From Methylobacter sp. (lineage in GTDB: Bacteria; Pseudomonadota; Gammaproteobacteria; Methylococcales; Methylomonadaceae): 40,264 nucleotides of DNA. The stretch is taken from the NCBI GenBank assembly GCA_030684815.1, contig JAUXXQ010000136.1:1-40264 (forward strand), in the 5' to 3' direction. The notes under the pieces are model-generated. The model was not told the DNA's origin and made no database searches. It was given only the letters and a program-made list of their open reading frames with translations. Positions 24,788-33,507 of the stretch are shown here, piece after piece; positions within the stretch are counted from its first letter, which is position 1, and each line of letters starts with the position of its first letter. A program made the position numbers and the translations under genes.

Positions 24788-27421
24788 ATGTCATCTTTTT
24801 TCAATTCGCTTATCGGCTGGTGCGAGCGACAAATCATACGCTGTCCATGGACGCTGTTATTGCTGGCGATTGCATTCTGCGGCCTTACCCTGGACTACAC
24901 CGTCAAGAACCTGGAAATCAACACCAACACCACTGACATGCTGTCCGCCGATTTGCCGTTTCGGCAAAATCTAGCGCATTTGAACCGGACTTTTCCCGAA
25001 GATGCCGACACCATTATTTTTGTCGTTGAGGCAAAAACACCGGAAGAAACCGCCCAGGCGGCGGGCAAGCTTGCCGAACAGTTAGGCAAAGCCAACGACC
25101 GCTTCAGCTCCGTCTACATTCCCACCGACAATGCGTTTTTCAGGCAACAGGCCCTGCTCTATCTTGAGCAAAACGAGCTCGATGAATTGGCGCAAAAGCT
25201 AACCGATGCCCAGCCTTTTTTAGGCCATCTGTCGCAAAATTATCACCTTGAAGGCCTGTTCGGCATTATCGGGCAAGCACTTGAGCAGCGCGACAATACC
25301 CTGCCGATGGACCTAGAGCCGATACTGGTTGCCATTGACGACACCCTGAACAGCCAGCTAACCGGCCAGCCGCACTACTTATCCTGGCAAAACATACTGG
25401 CCGAAGACAAGCCCAACACCAAGGACTACCAAGACGCCGCCGCACAAATCAAGCTCAATCGAACTATCGTCATTGCCAAACCCAAAATGCATTTCGATGA
25501 AATGCTGCCTGCCGATGTCGCGTTGTCAACCGCCCGCGAAATCAGTCGCGGCATCATGGCAGAAAACCCCACCCTGAGCATCCGCATCACCGGCGAAACT
25601 GCGCTAGAACACGAAGAACTGGAAAGCGTTACCAAAGACGCCGCTTTCTCCGGTTTGTTGTCGCTGGTTTTAGTCTGCTCAGTCCTATGGATAGGCCTGC
25701 GCTCAGTTAAATTGGTGCTGATCACCTATCTGGTTTTGATCATGGGCTTAATCCTAACCGCCGGGTTTGCGGCCATCACCGTAGGCCATTTGAATGTCAT
25801 TTCCATGGCCTTCGCCAGTTTATATATCGGGCTTGGCGTCGATTACGCCATCCATATCTGCCTACATTACCGCGAAGGCCGGGCAGAAGGCCTGTCGAAC
25901 AGCGAAGCCATTGTCGTCAGCATCCGCGATGTCGGCTCATCATTGTTTTTGTGCGCACTGACCACGGCACTGGGTTTTTTCGCCTTTATCCCGACCGATT
26001 ACGCCGGGGTATCCGAATTGGGCATCATTTCCGGCGGCGGCATTTTTATCGGCCTGATTATTTCTCTGACCGTCTTGCCCGCCCTGTTCTGCATCTTTCC
26101 GGCCAACCGTGTAAAACCGCTGCGCTCGGCATTGATTCCGGCTTTTGCCATTACTTTCCCGTTTCGCCATGCCACCGGCATTAAAGTCGTCTCCATCCTG
26201 TTGGGCATAGGCGCCAGCTTTGCGTTGACCCAGCTTAGCTTCGATTACAACCCAATCAACCTGAGAGACCCCAGCAGCGAATCGGTTTCCACCATTAAGG
26301 AATTGCTAAAATCGAAAACCGAATCACCTTTTACACTAACCGCATTAGCAAAAAACCTTGAGGCAGCCGACAACATCACCCGTCGACTCGAACAGCAATC
26401 CTCGGTACATGACGTCATCACCCTGACCAGTTTTGTCGCCAAAGACCAGGACGAAAAGCTGGCAACCATTGAAGATTTGAACCTGATGCTGGGCGGACAA
26501 CTCAAAAACTTCGACGACACGCTCGATAACGCCGACCAACTGGCCGCATTGACCAAATTCAACGGCACACTGAAAAAGGCCATTGCCGAACAATCGCCCA
26601 ATGCGCCCTTGGCCACCCTGCAGCAATTACAGCAGCGCATCGACACCTTCATCAAACAGGCTGAAACGACAGCAACGCCAAAAGACAGTTACGTCCAGCT
26701 GGAAAAAAACATTTTGGGCCTGCTACCGTTTACCATCGAACGCCTTAGAACCAGCCTAACCGCCGCCCCTTTTGGCCTGGATGATTTGCCGCCGGAGATA
26801 ACATCGCACTGGGTCAGCAGCACCGGCCTGTACCGAATCCTGATTGCACCGGAAAAAGACCAGAACAACCCTGAACATTTGAAGGAGTTTGTCACCCAGG
26901 TGCAAGCCATTGACGATAGCGTTTCCGGCCTGCCGATCGTCAACCTGGCCGGCGGCGATGCCGTGGTCAATGCCTTTATTGAAGCCTTCAGCGGCGCTTT
27001 TATTGCCATCGTGCTGCTATTGTTGTTGATTTACAAAAACATCAGAAAGACCTTGCTGGTCATCATGCCCTTATTGCTGGCCGCATTACTGACCGGTGCA
27101 AGCAACGTGCTGCTGAACAACCCTTTCAATTTCGCCAACATCATCGCCCTGCCCCTGCTGCTAGGCATGGGACTCGACAGCAGCATCCTGATCATGCACC
27201 GGCACCACTCCACTTCATCCGAAGATGAACAACTGCTGCAGAGCAGCACCACCCGGGGCATCATTTTTGGCGCCCTGACCACCTTGTGCTGTTTTTCCAG
27301 CCTGGCTTTCACGGCCCATCGAGGTATCGCCAGCATGGGTTTATTGTTAACCATCGGCCTTACTTTCACAGTGATGTGTTCTTTAATAGTCCTGCCTGCT
27401 TTTAGCGGCAAACGTATTTAA
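24788..27421 (+). CDS. hpnN: HpnN, hopanoid RND-family transporter
   Basis: An 877-residue MMPL/RND-type inner-membrane protein in two similar halves. Each half has a helix, a large periplasmic domain and a block of membrane helices. The first block follows residue 275 (SGLLSLVLVCSVLWIGL, LNVISMAFASLYIGLGVDYAI); the second is near 730-875 (FANIIALPLLLGMGLDSSI). The paired GVDYAI and GMGLDSS motifs hold the acidic residues expected for proton coupling. In Rhodopseudomonas HpnN moves hopanoids to the outer membrane, and the operon position here supports the same role. It lacks a strong ribosome-binding site and may depend on coupling to hpnG. Confidence 0.93.
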   Translation: MSSFFNSLIGWCERQIIRCPWTLLLLAIAFCGLTLDYTVKNLEINTNTTDMLSADLPFRQNLAHLNRTFPEDADTIIFVVEAKTPEETAQAAGKLAEQLGKANDRFSSVYIPTDNAFFRQQALLYLEQNELDELAQKLTDAQPFLGHLSQNYHLEGLFGIIGQALEQRDNTLPMDLEPILVAIDDTLNSQLTGQPHYLSWQNILAEDKPNTKDYQDAAAQIKLNRTIVIAKPKMHFDEMLPADVALSTAREISRGIMAENPTLSIRITGETALEHEELESVTKDAAFSGLLSLVLVCSVLWIGLRSVKLVLITYLVLIMGLILTAGFAAITVGHLNVISMAFASLYIGLGVDYAIHICLHYREGRAEGLSNSEAIVVSIRDVGSSLFLCALTTALGFFAFIPTDYAGVSELGIISGGGIFIGLIISLTVLPALFCIFPANRVKPLRSALIPAFAITFPFRHATGIKVVSILLGIGASFALTQLSFDYNPINLRDPSSESVSTIKELLKSKTESPFTLTALAKNLEAADNITRRLEQQSSVHDVITLTSFVAKDQDEKLATIEDLNLMLGGQLKNFDDTLDNADQLAALTKFNGTLKKAIAEQSPNAPLATLQQLQQRIDTFIKQAETTATPKDSYVQLEKNILGLLPFTIERLRTSLTAAPFGLDDLPPEITSHWVSSTGLYRILIAPEKDQNNPEHLKEFVTQVQAIDDSVSGLPIVNLAGGDAVVNAFIEAFSGAFIAIVLLLLLIYKNIRKTLLVIMPLLLAALLTGASNVLLNNPFNFANIIALPLLLGMGLDSSILIMHRHHSTSSEDEQLLQSSTTRGIIFGALTTLCCFSSLAFTAHRGIASMGLLLTIGLTFTVMCSLIVLPAFSGKRI

Positions 27422-27439
27422 TTTTTTTTGAGGTAACTC

Positions 27440-28825
27440 ATGTCATTTTGCATCGCCGAACTTTTTTCCCAGCACAGCACTGATAAATTTGATCTGCACG
27501 AACAACATTTAAACAACCAAATGGTCCGGGTATTAAAGACCATCGGTTATGACCGCCACTATAAAAAAGCGGTCGGGCAATATCTCTACGACGATCAAGG
27601 TACGGAATATCTGGACTTGCTCAGCGGTTTCGGCGTGTTTGCCATCGGCCGCAACCACCCGACCGTGATCAGCGCCTTGACCGAAACCTTGACCCTGGAA
27701 CTGCCCAACCTGGTGCAAATGGATGTGTCGGTGCTGAGCGGCTTGCTGGCGCAAGAAATCCTGAAAACCACGCCGGACAGCCTGAACAAAATGTTCTTTT
27801 GCAATTCCGGCACCGAAGCGGTGGAAGCGGCGATCAAGTTTGCCCGCTACACCACCAAACGCGAAAAAATCGTTTTTTGCGAACACGGTTATCATGGCCT
27901 GACCCTGGGTTCTCTGTCATTAAACGGCGAAGATATTTTCCGCGAAGGTTTCGGCCCGCTGCTGCCCGGTTGCAGCGCTGTGCCTTTCAACAATCTGGCC
28001 GCGCTGGAACAGGCACTCAGCAATAAAGACGTGGCCGCGTTCGTGGTCGAGCCGATCCAGGGCAAAGGCGTCAATGTGCCTGACGACAATTATCTGCCGG
28101 AAGTCGAACGCTTGTGCAAAAAATACGGCACCCTGTTTGTCGCCGACGAAGTACAAACCGGCCTGGGGCGCACCGGAAAATTCTGGGCCATCGACCATTG
28201 GAACGTCAAGCCGGACATGATTTGCATGGCTAAAGCCCTGTCCGGCGGTTTTGTGCCAGTTGGCGGCGTCGCCATCACCCAAAAAATCATGGACACCGTT
28301 TATAACCGCATGGATAGGGCTGTCGTCCATGGTTCGACTTTTTCCAAAAACAACATGGCGATGGCGGCAGGGCTTGCCACCCTGCATGTGATGGCAGAAG
28401 AAAAACTGGTCGAAAACAGCCTGAAAGTCGGCACCGACATCATCGACAGCCTGAACGCAATGGCCGGAAAATATGAATTCCTGAAGGAAGCGCGCGGCAA
28501 AGGCATGATGATCGCGATTGAGTTTCAATCGCCCAAGAGCTTGAAACTGAAAGCCGCTTGGGCAATGTTGGAAGCGGCCAACAAAGGCTTGTTCTGCCAA
28601 ATGATCACCATTCCGTTATTTAAAGAACATCATATTTTGACCCAAGTTGCCGGGCACGGCATGAACGTAGTTAAGCTATTGCCGCCATTGAACCTGACGC
28701 AAAAAGACCGCGACACTATCGTCAATTCATTCGATAAAGCCATCTCCGATACCCACCAAATTCCCGGCTCGATTTGGGATTTAGGCAAGAATCTGGCGGG
28801 GCATGCGTTAAAAGGCAAAAAGTAA
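27440..28825 (+). CDS. hpnO: HpnO-type aminotransferase (class III)
   Basis: A 461-residue PLP aminotransferase of subgroup III. GTEAVEAAIKFAR binds the cofactor phosphate, VADEVQTGLGRTG carries the ring-stacking aspartate, and the Schiff-base lysine is in MAKALSGG. In hopanoid clusters this enzyme (HpnO) converts the side-chain aldehyde to the terminal amine of aminobacteriohopanetriol-type lipids, which agrees with the aminohopanoids known from methanotrophs. GAGGTAACTC precedes the ATG. It is the last gene of the compact sqs-shc-hpnG-hpnN-hpnO series before a 390-base repeat-rich gap. Ornithine-type aminotransferases are similar in sequence; the context decides for HpnO. Confidence 0.9.
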   Translation: MSFCIAELFSQHSTDKFDLHEQHLNNQMVRVLKTIGYDRHYKKAVGQYLYDDQGTEYLDLLSGFGVFAIGRNHPTVISALTETLTLELPNLVQMDVSVLSGLLAQEILKTTPDSLNKMFFCNSGTEAVEAAIKFARYTTKREKIVFCEHGYHGLTLGSLSLNGEDIFREGFGPLLPGCSAVPFNNLAALEQALSNKDVAAFVVEPIQGKGVNVPDDNYLPEVERLCKKYGTLFVADEVQTGLGRTGKFWAIDHWNVKPDMICMAKALSGGFVPVGGVAITQKIMDTVYNRMDRAVVHGSTFSKNNMAMAAGLATLHVMAEEKLVENSLKVGTDIIDSLNAMAGKYEFLKEARGKGMMIAIEFQSPKSLKLKAAWAMLEAANKGLFCQMITIPLFKEHHILTQVAGHGMNVVKLLPPLNLTQKDRDTIVNSFDKAISDTHQIPGSIWDLGKNLAGHALKGKK

Positions 28826-28839
28826 GGGTTAAAAATATA

Positions 28840-28908
28840 GAACACAGATGCCACGGATGTAGCCGATAAACACGGAAAAATCCGTTTACATCCGTCTAAT
28901 CCACGTTC
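28840..28908. repeat. Imperfect inverted repeat, family B copy 1
   Basis: The outer arms (28840-28861 and 28887-28908) match in 16 of 22 positions and share ACGGATGTA; an inner stem pairs ACGGA with TCCGT. A related element with the same layout is at 35495-35585. It starts 15 bases after the hpnO stop. No protein coding is credible here. Confidence 0.65.
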
Positions 28909-28947
28909 CATTAAGTAGGTAAGCCTATTTCTTTTAACATTTACATT

Positions 28948-29001
28948 GGAGTCCAATAGCTTTAGCTATTGGCGGTAAAACAGCTAAAGCTGTTTTACTC
29001 C
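28948..29001. repeat. Two-hairpin element with closing stem
   Basis: CCAATAGC (28953-28960) pairs with GCTATTGG (28965-28972) around TTTA, and GTAAAACAGC (28975-28984) pairs with GCTGTTTTAC (28989-28998) around TAAA. The flanks GGAGT and ACTCC can close a three-way junction. It could be a BIME/REP-like unit. Confidence 0.75.
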
Positions 29002-29059
29002 CAACTTGTTTGTTAAGAAACTTTTGAATGACTACTTATCAGGTGATTTCCTGAAAAGT

Positions 29060-29126
29060 GTCCACGAAAGGCACGAAAAAACACGAAAATTTCGTGGTTT
29101 TCGTGGTTTTCGTGCCTTTCGTGGAC
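29060..29126. repeat. Long inverted repeat rich in CACGAAA units
   Basis: 20-base arms (29060-29079 and 29107-29126) are exact reverse complements and are built of short CACGAAA/TTTCGTG units; the centre repeats the same word. The open frame that crosses it translates to a low-complexity HERHEKTRKFRGFRGF peptide, a product of the repeat and not a gene. It lies about 95 bases before copC. Confidence 0.85.
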
Positions 29127-29218
29127 TCTATTTTTTACAAACCATGATTATCAAGGGACATTATTTCCCGGAAATAACCTTAGTTATCAGCTACAAATAG
29201 TTACAACCTGGAAAAGTA

Positions 29219-29575
29219 ATGAAAAAAATCATTCCAATCTGTTTATTATTGTTAACCGTGTATCCGTCACAATGGGTGGGCGCCCATGCAGTGATCACTG
29301 ATTATTCGCTAAAAATTACGCCTATTCGCGCCAACAGTGCGGCGCAAGTCGAGTTGTCGTTTAACTCTAAAATCGAACTGGGTTTGTCGCAGATTTTCCT
29401 GGTCAGTATCGGCGACAAACATACGCTGTTACAGGCCGACAACGGCAGCAAACAAGGCCAGATCATCATCCATGTCCCGCCACTGGAAGCCGGCGATTAT
29501 GCGCTCCGCTTTAAAGTCTTCGCCGCCGACGGCCATTTGACCGAAGACGTCATTCATTTTTCTGTTTCCGAGTAG
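29219..29575 (+). CDS. copC: CopC-domain periplasmic copper-binding protein
   Basis: A 118-residue exported protein. The signal peptide probably ends at VGA, leaving a mature N-terminal histidine (HAVITDYS), the classical Cu(II) ligand of CopC; the second conserved site is DGHLTEDV near the C-terminus. It is a short beta-barrel domain of normal CopC length. It delivers or buffers copper in the periplasm and pairs with the adjacent CopD membrane protein, nine bases downstream. GGAAAAGTA precedes the ATG. In a methanotroph, copper supply to particulate methane monooxygenase is a natural role, but that is inference. Confidence 0.9.
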   Translation: MKKIIPICLLLLTVYPSQWVGAHAVITDYSLKITPIRANSAAQVELSFNSKIELGLSQIFLVSIGDKHTLLQADNGSKQGQIIIHVPPLEAGDYALRFKVFAADGHLTEDVIHFSVSE

Positions 29576-29584
29576 AGGCTGACA

Positions 29585-31222
29585 ATGGCTGGCATAGCTG
29601 ATTTTCTCGATTCCCTGATTGGCGGGTTTGACCTGATTTGTTATTCATTGGCAATCGGCAGCCTGTTTTGGGGGCTTTTTGTGTTGCGTCCGTGGCATAA
29701 CCAGGCCCCATATCCTGCGCTGTTGCTGCAAAAAACCGTCGCCCTGCTTTATAAAGGCGCTTTCTGGCTCGCCGCCGCCCAGCTGTTCAAAATCATACTT
29801 AAAATATGGCTGATGACCGCCGTGCTTGAGCGCTGGCCGTTCCCCGAATTTGGCGGCACCACGCAATTCATCGGCGGCATCATACGCACACTATTGACGC
29901 TGGTTTTGGCCGCTTACGGCTACCACGCACTGCGTAAGCACCCTTTTTCCAAACAACACTGGATAACCGCCGCCCTAGTGGCGCTGCCGATGATCGTTTC
30001 CGGTGCATGGCTGGTGCATGGCGCCGGCCGTTTTGAAAATCAGGTTTTGCTGATGTCGCTGACAGTCCTTCATCAACTGGCCGCAGCAGCCTGGATCGGC
30101 GGCGTATTCCAGTTGGTCAATCTGTGGTTGTTACGCAATAGCCATGAGCTTGACGGCGGCTTATGGCCTTTATTGCTAAAGCGCTTCACGCCCTTTGGCA
30201 TTGCCTCAGTCGCGATGATACTGGTTTCGGGCTTGCCGATTGCCTTGCAATACATTGATAGCTGGAACGGCCTGATCGGCACCGGTTACGGCAATTTATT
30301 GCTGGTAAAAATCACCTTGATGGCTATCGCTTTAGGTTTTGCCTGGCTTAATAAAAGCGCAGTTGCGGACTATGGCCTGTCCGGCAACAATTATGCCTTG
30401 AATAACCGCGTGCCTTATTACATCGAGGCCGAAACCTTTGTTTTGGTGACCTTGTTATTTACCGCCGCCAGCCTGGCCTCGCAACCTCCGGCTATCGACA
30501 TCCCAGACCTGACCGCAAGCTGGCAGGAAGTCCTGAACACCTTTAGCCCGCAAATCCCGCAAACAAGTTCACCCACGCATAGCGACCTGATTGCCGGTGA
30601 AGCCGGACGTGTGGCCATTGTCGGCCAAACGCCCTCACTCGCCGCCACCGAATGGTCGAACTACAATCACAATATTGCCGGTATTTTTCTGACGGTGATG
30701 AGTTTCTTTGCGATGCTGTCTTATGTAAAATATCCGGCATTCAGCCCATTAAAATACTGGCCATTGGGCTTTGTCGGACTGGGCATTTTCCTGTTTTTCC
30801 GTAGCGATGCCGAAACCTGGCCCTTAGGCCCGATAGGTTTTTGGGAAAGCACGTTTAACAACGGCGAAGTGCTGCAGCACCGGATTGCAACCTTATTGGT
30901 GTTTGTGCTCGGCATCATGGAACTCGCCGCCAGAATGACCCAAAATCCGGACAGCAAACTGCCCTTTGTATTTCCGTTGCTGGCAGCATTCGGCGGCCTA
31001 ATGCTGCTGACCCACTCCCATGTCGGCTTTCAGGCCAAAAGCGCTTTCCTTATCCAGGTCGGCCACACCACAATGGGCATCTTTTCCCTCATTCTGGCTT
31101 GCGGCCGCTGGCTGGAATTAAAACTAGACCGACCAGGCAAGGACATTGCCGGTTTTATTTCTGTTGCCGCCCTGTTTCAGATTGGCATCATCCTGATGTT
31201 CTATCGCGAACCCCTCTATTAA
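29585..31222 (+). CDS. copD: CopD-family copper transport membrane protein with C-terminal extension
   Basis: A 545-residue polytopic membrane protein. The first part (to about residue 300) is CopD-like, with helices such as [20 protein letters not shown] that contain the conserved His and Trp. A soluble linker follows (about 305-355), and then a second membrane part (about 360-545) with histidines in [20 protein letters not shown] and [10 protein letters not shown]. CopD proteins are usually about 300 residues, so this is a fused or extended form. It follows copC by nine bases, and its TAA ends one base before the dxs ATG. Copper import with CopC is the likely role; what the C-terminal half does is unknown. 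Confidence 0.82.
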   Translation: MAGIADFLDSLIGGFDLICYSLAIGSLFWGLFVLRPWHNQAPYPALLLQKTVALLYKGAFWLAAAQLFKIILKIWLMTAVLERWPFPEFGGTTQFIGGIIRTLLTLVLAAYGYHALRKHPFSKQHWITAALVALPMIVSGAWLVHGAGRFENQVLLMSLTVLHQLAAAAWIGGVFQLVNLWLLRNSHELDGGLWPLLLKRFTPFGIASVAMILVSGLPIALQYIDSWNGLIGTGYGNLLLVKITLMAIALGFAWLNKSAVADYGLSGNNYALNNRVPYYIEAETFVLVTLLFTAASLASQPPAIDIPDLTASWQEVLNTFSPQIPQTSSPTHSDLIAGEAGRVAIVGQTPSLAATEWSNYNHNIAGIFLTVMSFFAMLSYVKYPAFSPLKYWPLGFVGLGIFLFFRSDAETWPLGPIGFWESTFNNGEVLQHRIATLLVFVLGIMELAARMTQNPDSKLPFVFPLLAAFGGLMLLTHSHVGFQAKSAFLIQVGHTTMGIFSLILACGRWLELKLDRPGKDIAGFISVAALFQIGIILMFYREPLY

Positions 31223-31223
31223 T

Positions 31224-33086
31224 ATGAATACATTACATAACTACCCATTGCTTAAAGACATCAATATCCCAGCCGATGTGCGCAAGTTGCCGAAAAACCA
31301 GCTGAAAGCGTTGGCCAAAGAACTGCGCGACTATTTGACCCATACCGTGAGCATCTCCGGCGGCCATTTCTCTGCCGGTTTGGGTACTGTTGAACTGACC
31401 ATAGCCCTGCATTACGTGTTCGACACGCCGTCCGACCAGCTGGTTTGGGATGTCGGTCATCAGGCCTATCCGCACAAGATATTGACCGGCCGCAAAGACC
31501 GGATGACCACCATCCGCACCCGTGACGGTGTGTCAGCCTTCCCCAACCGCGCCGAGAGCGAGTACGATGCGTTCGGTGTCGGCCATTCCAGCACCTCAAT
31601 CAGCGCGGCATTAGGCATGGCGATTGCCTCGGAATTAAAAGGCGAGGACAAGAAAATGGTCGCCATCATCGGCGACGGCAGCATCACCGGCGGCATGGCC
31701 TTTGAGGCCATGAACCATGCCGGCGCCCTGGATGCCAATTTATTGGTGATCCTGAACGATAACGATATGTCGATTTCGCCCCCGGTCGGCGCGATGAACA
31801 ATTACCTGACCAAGATTTTATCGAGCAAGTTCTATTCATCAATGCGTGAAGGCAGCAAAAAGGCCTTGAGCAGTATGCCCAGCGTTTGGGAATTGGCACG
31901 GCGTACCGAAGAACACATGAAAGGCATGGTGGTGCCCGGTACTTTATTTGAAGAACTGGGCTTTAATTATATCGGCCCGATAGATGGGCATGATATGGAC
32001 ATGCTGGTATCGACGCTGGAAAACCTAAAAAATATTTCCGGGCCGCGTTTCTTGCACATCGTCACCCAAAAAGGCAAAGGTTACCCGCCGGCTGAAAAAG
32101 ACCCCTTGGCCTATCACGGCGTACCGGCCTTCGATCCGAGCAAGGACTGCCTGCCCAAATCAGCGCCCTCCCCGCACCCGACTTACACCGAAGTGTTCGG
32201 CGACTGGCTCTGCGATATGGCAGCCATTGACGAACGCTTATTGGGCATTACGCCTGCCATGCGCGAAGGTTCAGGACTGGTCAAATTTTCCGAGTGTTAT
32301 CCAAAACGTTATTTCGATGTCGCGATAGCCGAACAACACGCGGTAACGCTGGCTGCAGGGCAAGCCTGCCAAGGCGCAAAACCGGTGGTAGCGATTTATT
32401 CGACCTTTTTGCAACGCGCTTACGACCAGATGATTCACGATGTCGCCATCCAAAACCTGGATGTGCTGTTCGCGCTGGACCGTGCCGGATTGGTCGGCCC
32501 CGACGGCCCGACCCACGCCGGCAGTTTCGATTACAGCTACATGCGCTGCATCCCCAACATGCTGGTGATGGCGCCTGCCGATGAAAACGAATGCCGACAA
32601 ATGCTCTACACCGGCTTTCTGCACGAAGGCCCCGCTTCCGTGCGTTACCCACGCGGCAAAGGCCCTGGCGTCGCGGTCAACAAAACCATGACCGCGCTGC
32701 CAATAGGTAAAGCCGAACTGCGCCATCAGGGTGGCCGTATTGCTATCTTGGCTTGGGGCAGCATGGTCACCCCGGCATTGGATGCGGGCAAACAGCTGGG
32801 CGCCACCGTCGTCAACATGCGTTTTGTCAAACCTATCGACACCGAGCTGCTGCTGGAATTGGCCAAGAGCCACGACGTATTGGTCACCGTCGAAGAAAAT
32901 GTCCTCGCCGGTGGCGCAGGCAGTGCCGTCAACGACTTCCTGCAAGCGCAACAAATCCTAATGCCGGTGCTGAATATCGGCTTGCCGGATAGCTTTGTCG
33001 AACAAGGTACACGGGAGGAACTGCTGGGGCTATGCGGACTTGATGTCCAAGGCATCCTTGCACAAACTGAGGCGTTTTGTTCGTAA
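31224..33086 (+). CDS. dxs: 1-deoxy-D-xylulose-5-phosphate synthase
   Basis: A 620-residue Dxs, full length. The thiamine diphosphate motif [18 protein letters not shown] with LNDND, the N-terminal [26 protein letters not shown] and the [15 protein letters not shown] loop are present, and the C-terminal transketolase domain is intact. It makes DXP from pyruvate and glyceraldehyde-3-phosphate, the entry point of the MEP isoprenoid pathway that feeds farnesyl diphosphate to squalene. It starts one base after copD ends, so its expression is probably tied to the copper genes. No terminator is seen between copC and dxs. Confidence 0.97.
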   Translation: MNTLHNYPLLKDINIPADVRKLPKNQLKALAKELRDYLTHTVSISGGHFSAGLGTVELTIALHYVFDTPSDQLVWDVGHQAYPHKILTGRKDRMTTIRTRDGVSAFPNRAESEYDAFGVGHSSTSISAALGMAIASELKGEDKKMVAIIGDGSITGGMAFEAMNHAGALDANLLVILNDNDMSISPPVGAMNNYLTKILSSKFYSSMREGSKKALSSMPSVWELARRTEEHMKGMVVPGTLFEELGFNYIGPIDGHDMDMLVSTLENLKNISGPRFLHIVTQKGKGYPPAEKDPLAYHGVPAFDPSKDCLPKSAPSPHPTYTEVFGDWLCDMAAIDERLLGITPAMREGSGLVKFSECYPKRYFDVAIAEQHAVTLAAGQACQGAKPVVAIYSTFLQRAYDQMIHDVAIQNLDVLFALDRAGLVGPDGPTHAGSFDYSYMRCIPNMLVMAPADENECRQMLYTGFLHEGPASVRYPRGKGPGVAVNKTMTALPIGKAELRHQGGRIAILAWGSMVTPALDAGKQLGATVVNMRFVKPIDTELLLELAKSHDVLVTVEENVLAGGAGSAVNDFLQAQQILMPVLNIGLPDSFVEQGTREELLGLCGLDVQGILAQTEAFCS

Positions 33087-33161
33087 ACAGCGACAGCGAC
33101 TCAGCCAATACATTTTATCCACCACTGCTTCCCATTTAAAGCAGGACAAGCATGCCGAAGT

Positions 33162-33194
33162 AGACCTTCCAGGTTTTTAAAACCTGGAAGGTCT
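33162..33194. repeat. Palindromic repeat family A, copy 2
   Basis: AGACCTTCCAGGTTTT, then AAAACCTGGAAGGTCT with one central base: a perfect inverted repeat with 16-base arms. Same element as at 1218-1252 and 35363-35394. It lies 76 bases after the dxs stop. Confidence 0.88.
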
Positions 33195-33368
33195 GTCCAG
33201 CGTTAAGTTGATAGCCTACAGGCGCAATTGTTCAAGTTGTTTTATTTTCATTCCTAAACGTCATTTTTTCTGCGCCTATCGACGCGCACTGACCATTAAA
33301 AAAAATAGCAGCAAGCGCACAGTAATTTTCAGCCTCCCTCTGACTAAAGTAAGTTGCAAAAGGCAAAA

Positions 33369-33384
33369 CGCCCTTCAGCGGGCG
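33369..33384 (+). terminator. Weak terminator-like hairpin upstream of deaD
   Basis: CGCCC (33369-33373) pairs with GGGCG (33380-33384) around TTCAGC, followed by CTTTATTCTGTTCTTT. The stem is short and the T-tract broken, so this may be either the end of the dxs transcript or chance. Confidence 0.4.
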
Positions 33385-33414
33385 CTTTATTCTGTTCTTT
33401 GCGCTGTTATTTTT

Positions 33415-33443
33415 CTGCAAATATTAATTTAGTCAGTTACAAT
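33415..33443 (+). promoter_or_regulatory. Candidate deaD promoter
   Basis: TACAAT (33438-33443) is a good -10; CTGCAA (33415-33420), 17 bases upstream, is a poor -35. The leader would be about 58 bases and include a GCGC hairpin. Confidence 0.4.
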
Positions 33444-33507
33444 AGGCTGATAAACAAACACATTTCCCCGCGCTTTCGCGCATTCTATATTTCCAACAGG
33501 TAAATCC

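Larger units (their letters stand above)
33087..33507. other. Intergenic region between dxs and deaD
   Basis: About 420 bases without a credible gene. It contains palindromic repeat A (33162-33194), a short GC-rich hairpin (33369-33384), a candidate deaD promoter, and a CGCG/TTTC/GCGC hairpin near 33469 in the presumed deaD leader. The stretch 33200-33360 shows nothing I can name. Confidence 0.5.

Noticed and set aside
27920-28600. 226-residue frame antisense to hpnO
   Set aside because: It is a shadow of the codon bias of hpnO; no family resemblance.
29006-29200. 64-residue hypothetical protein before copC
   Set aside because: Its sequence is a direct product of the CACGAAA inverted repeat, with no ribosome-binding site.
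32271-32954. 227-residue frame antisense to dxs
   Set aside because: It mirrors the dxs coding region; no family resemblance and no plausible start signal.
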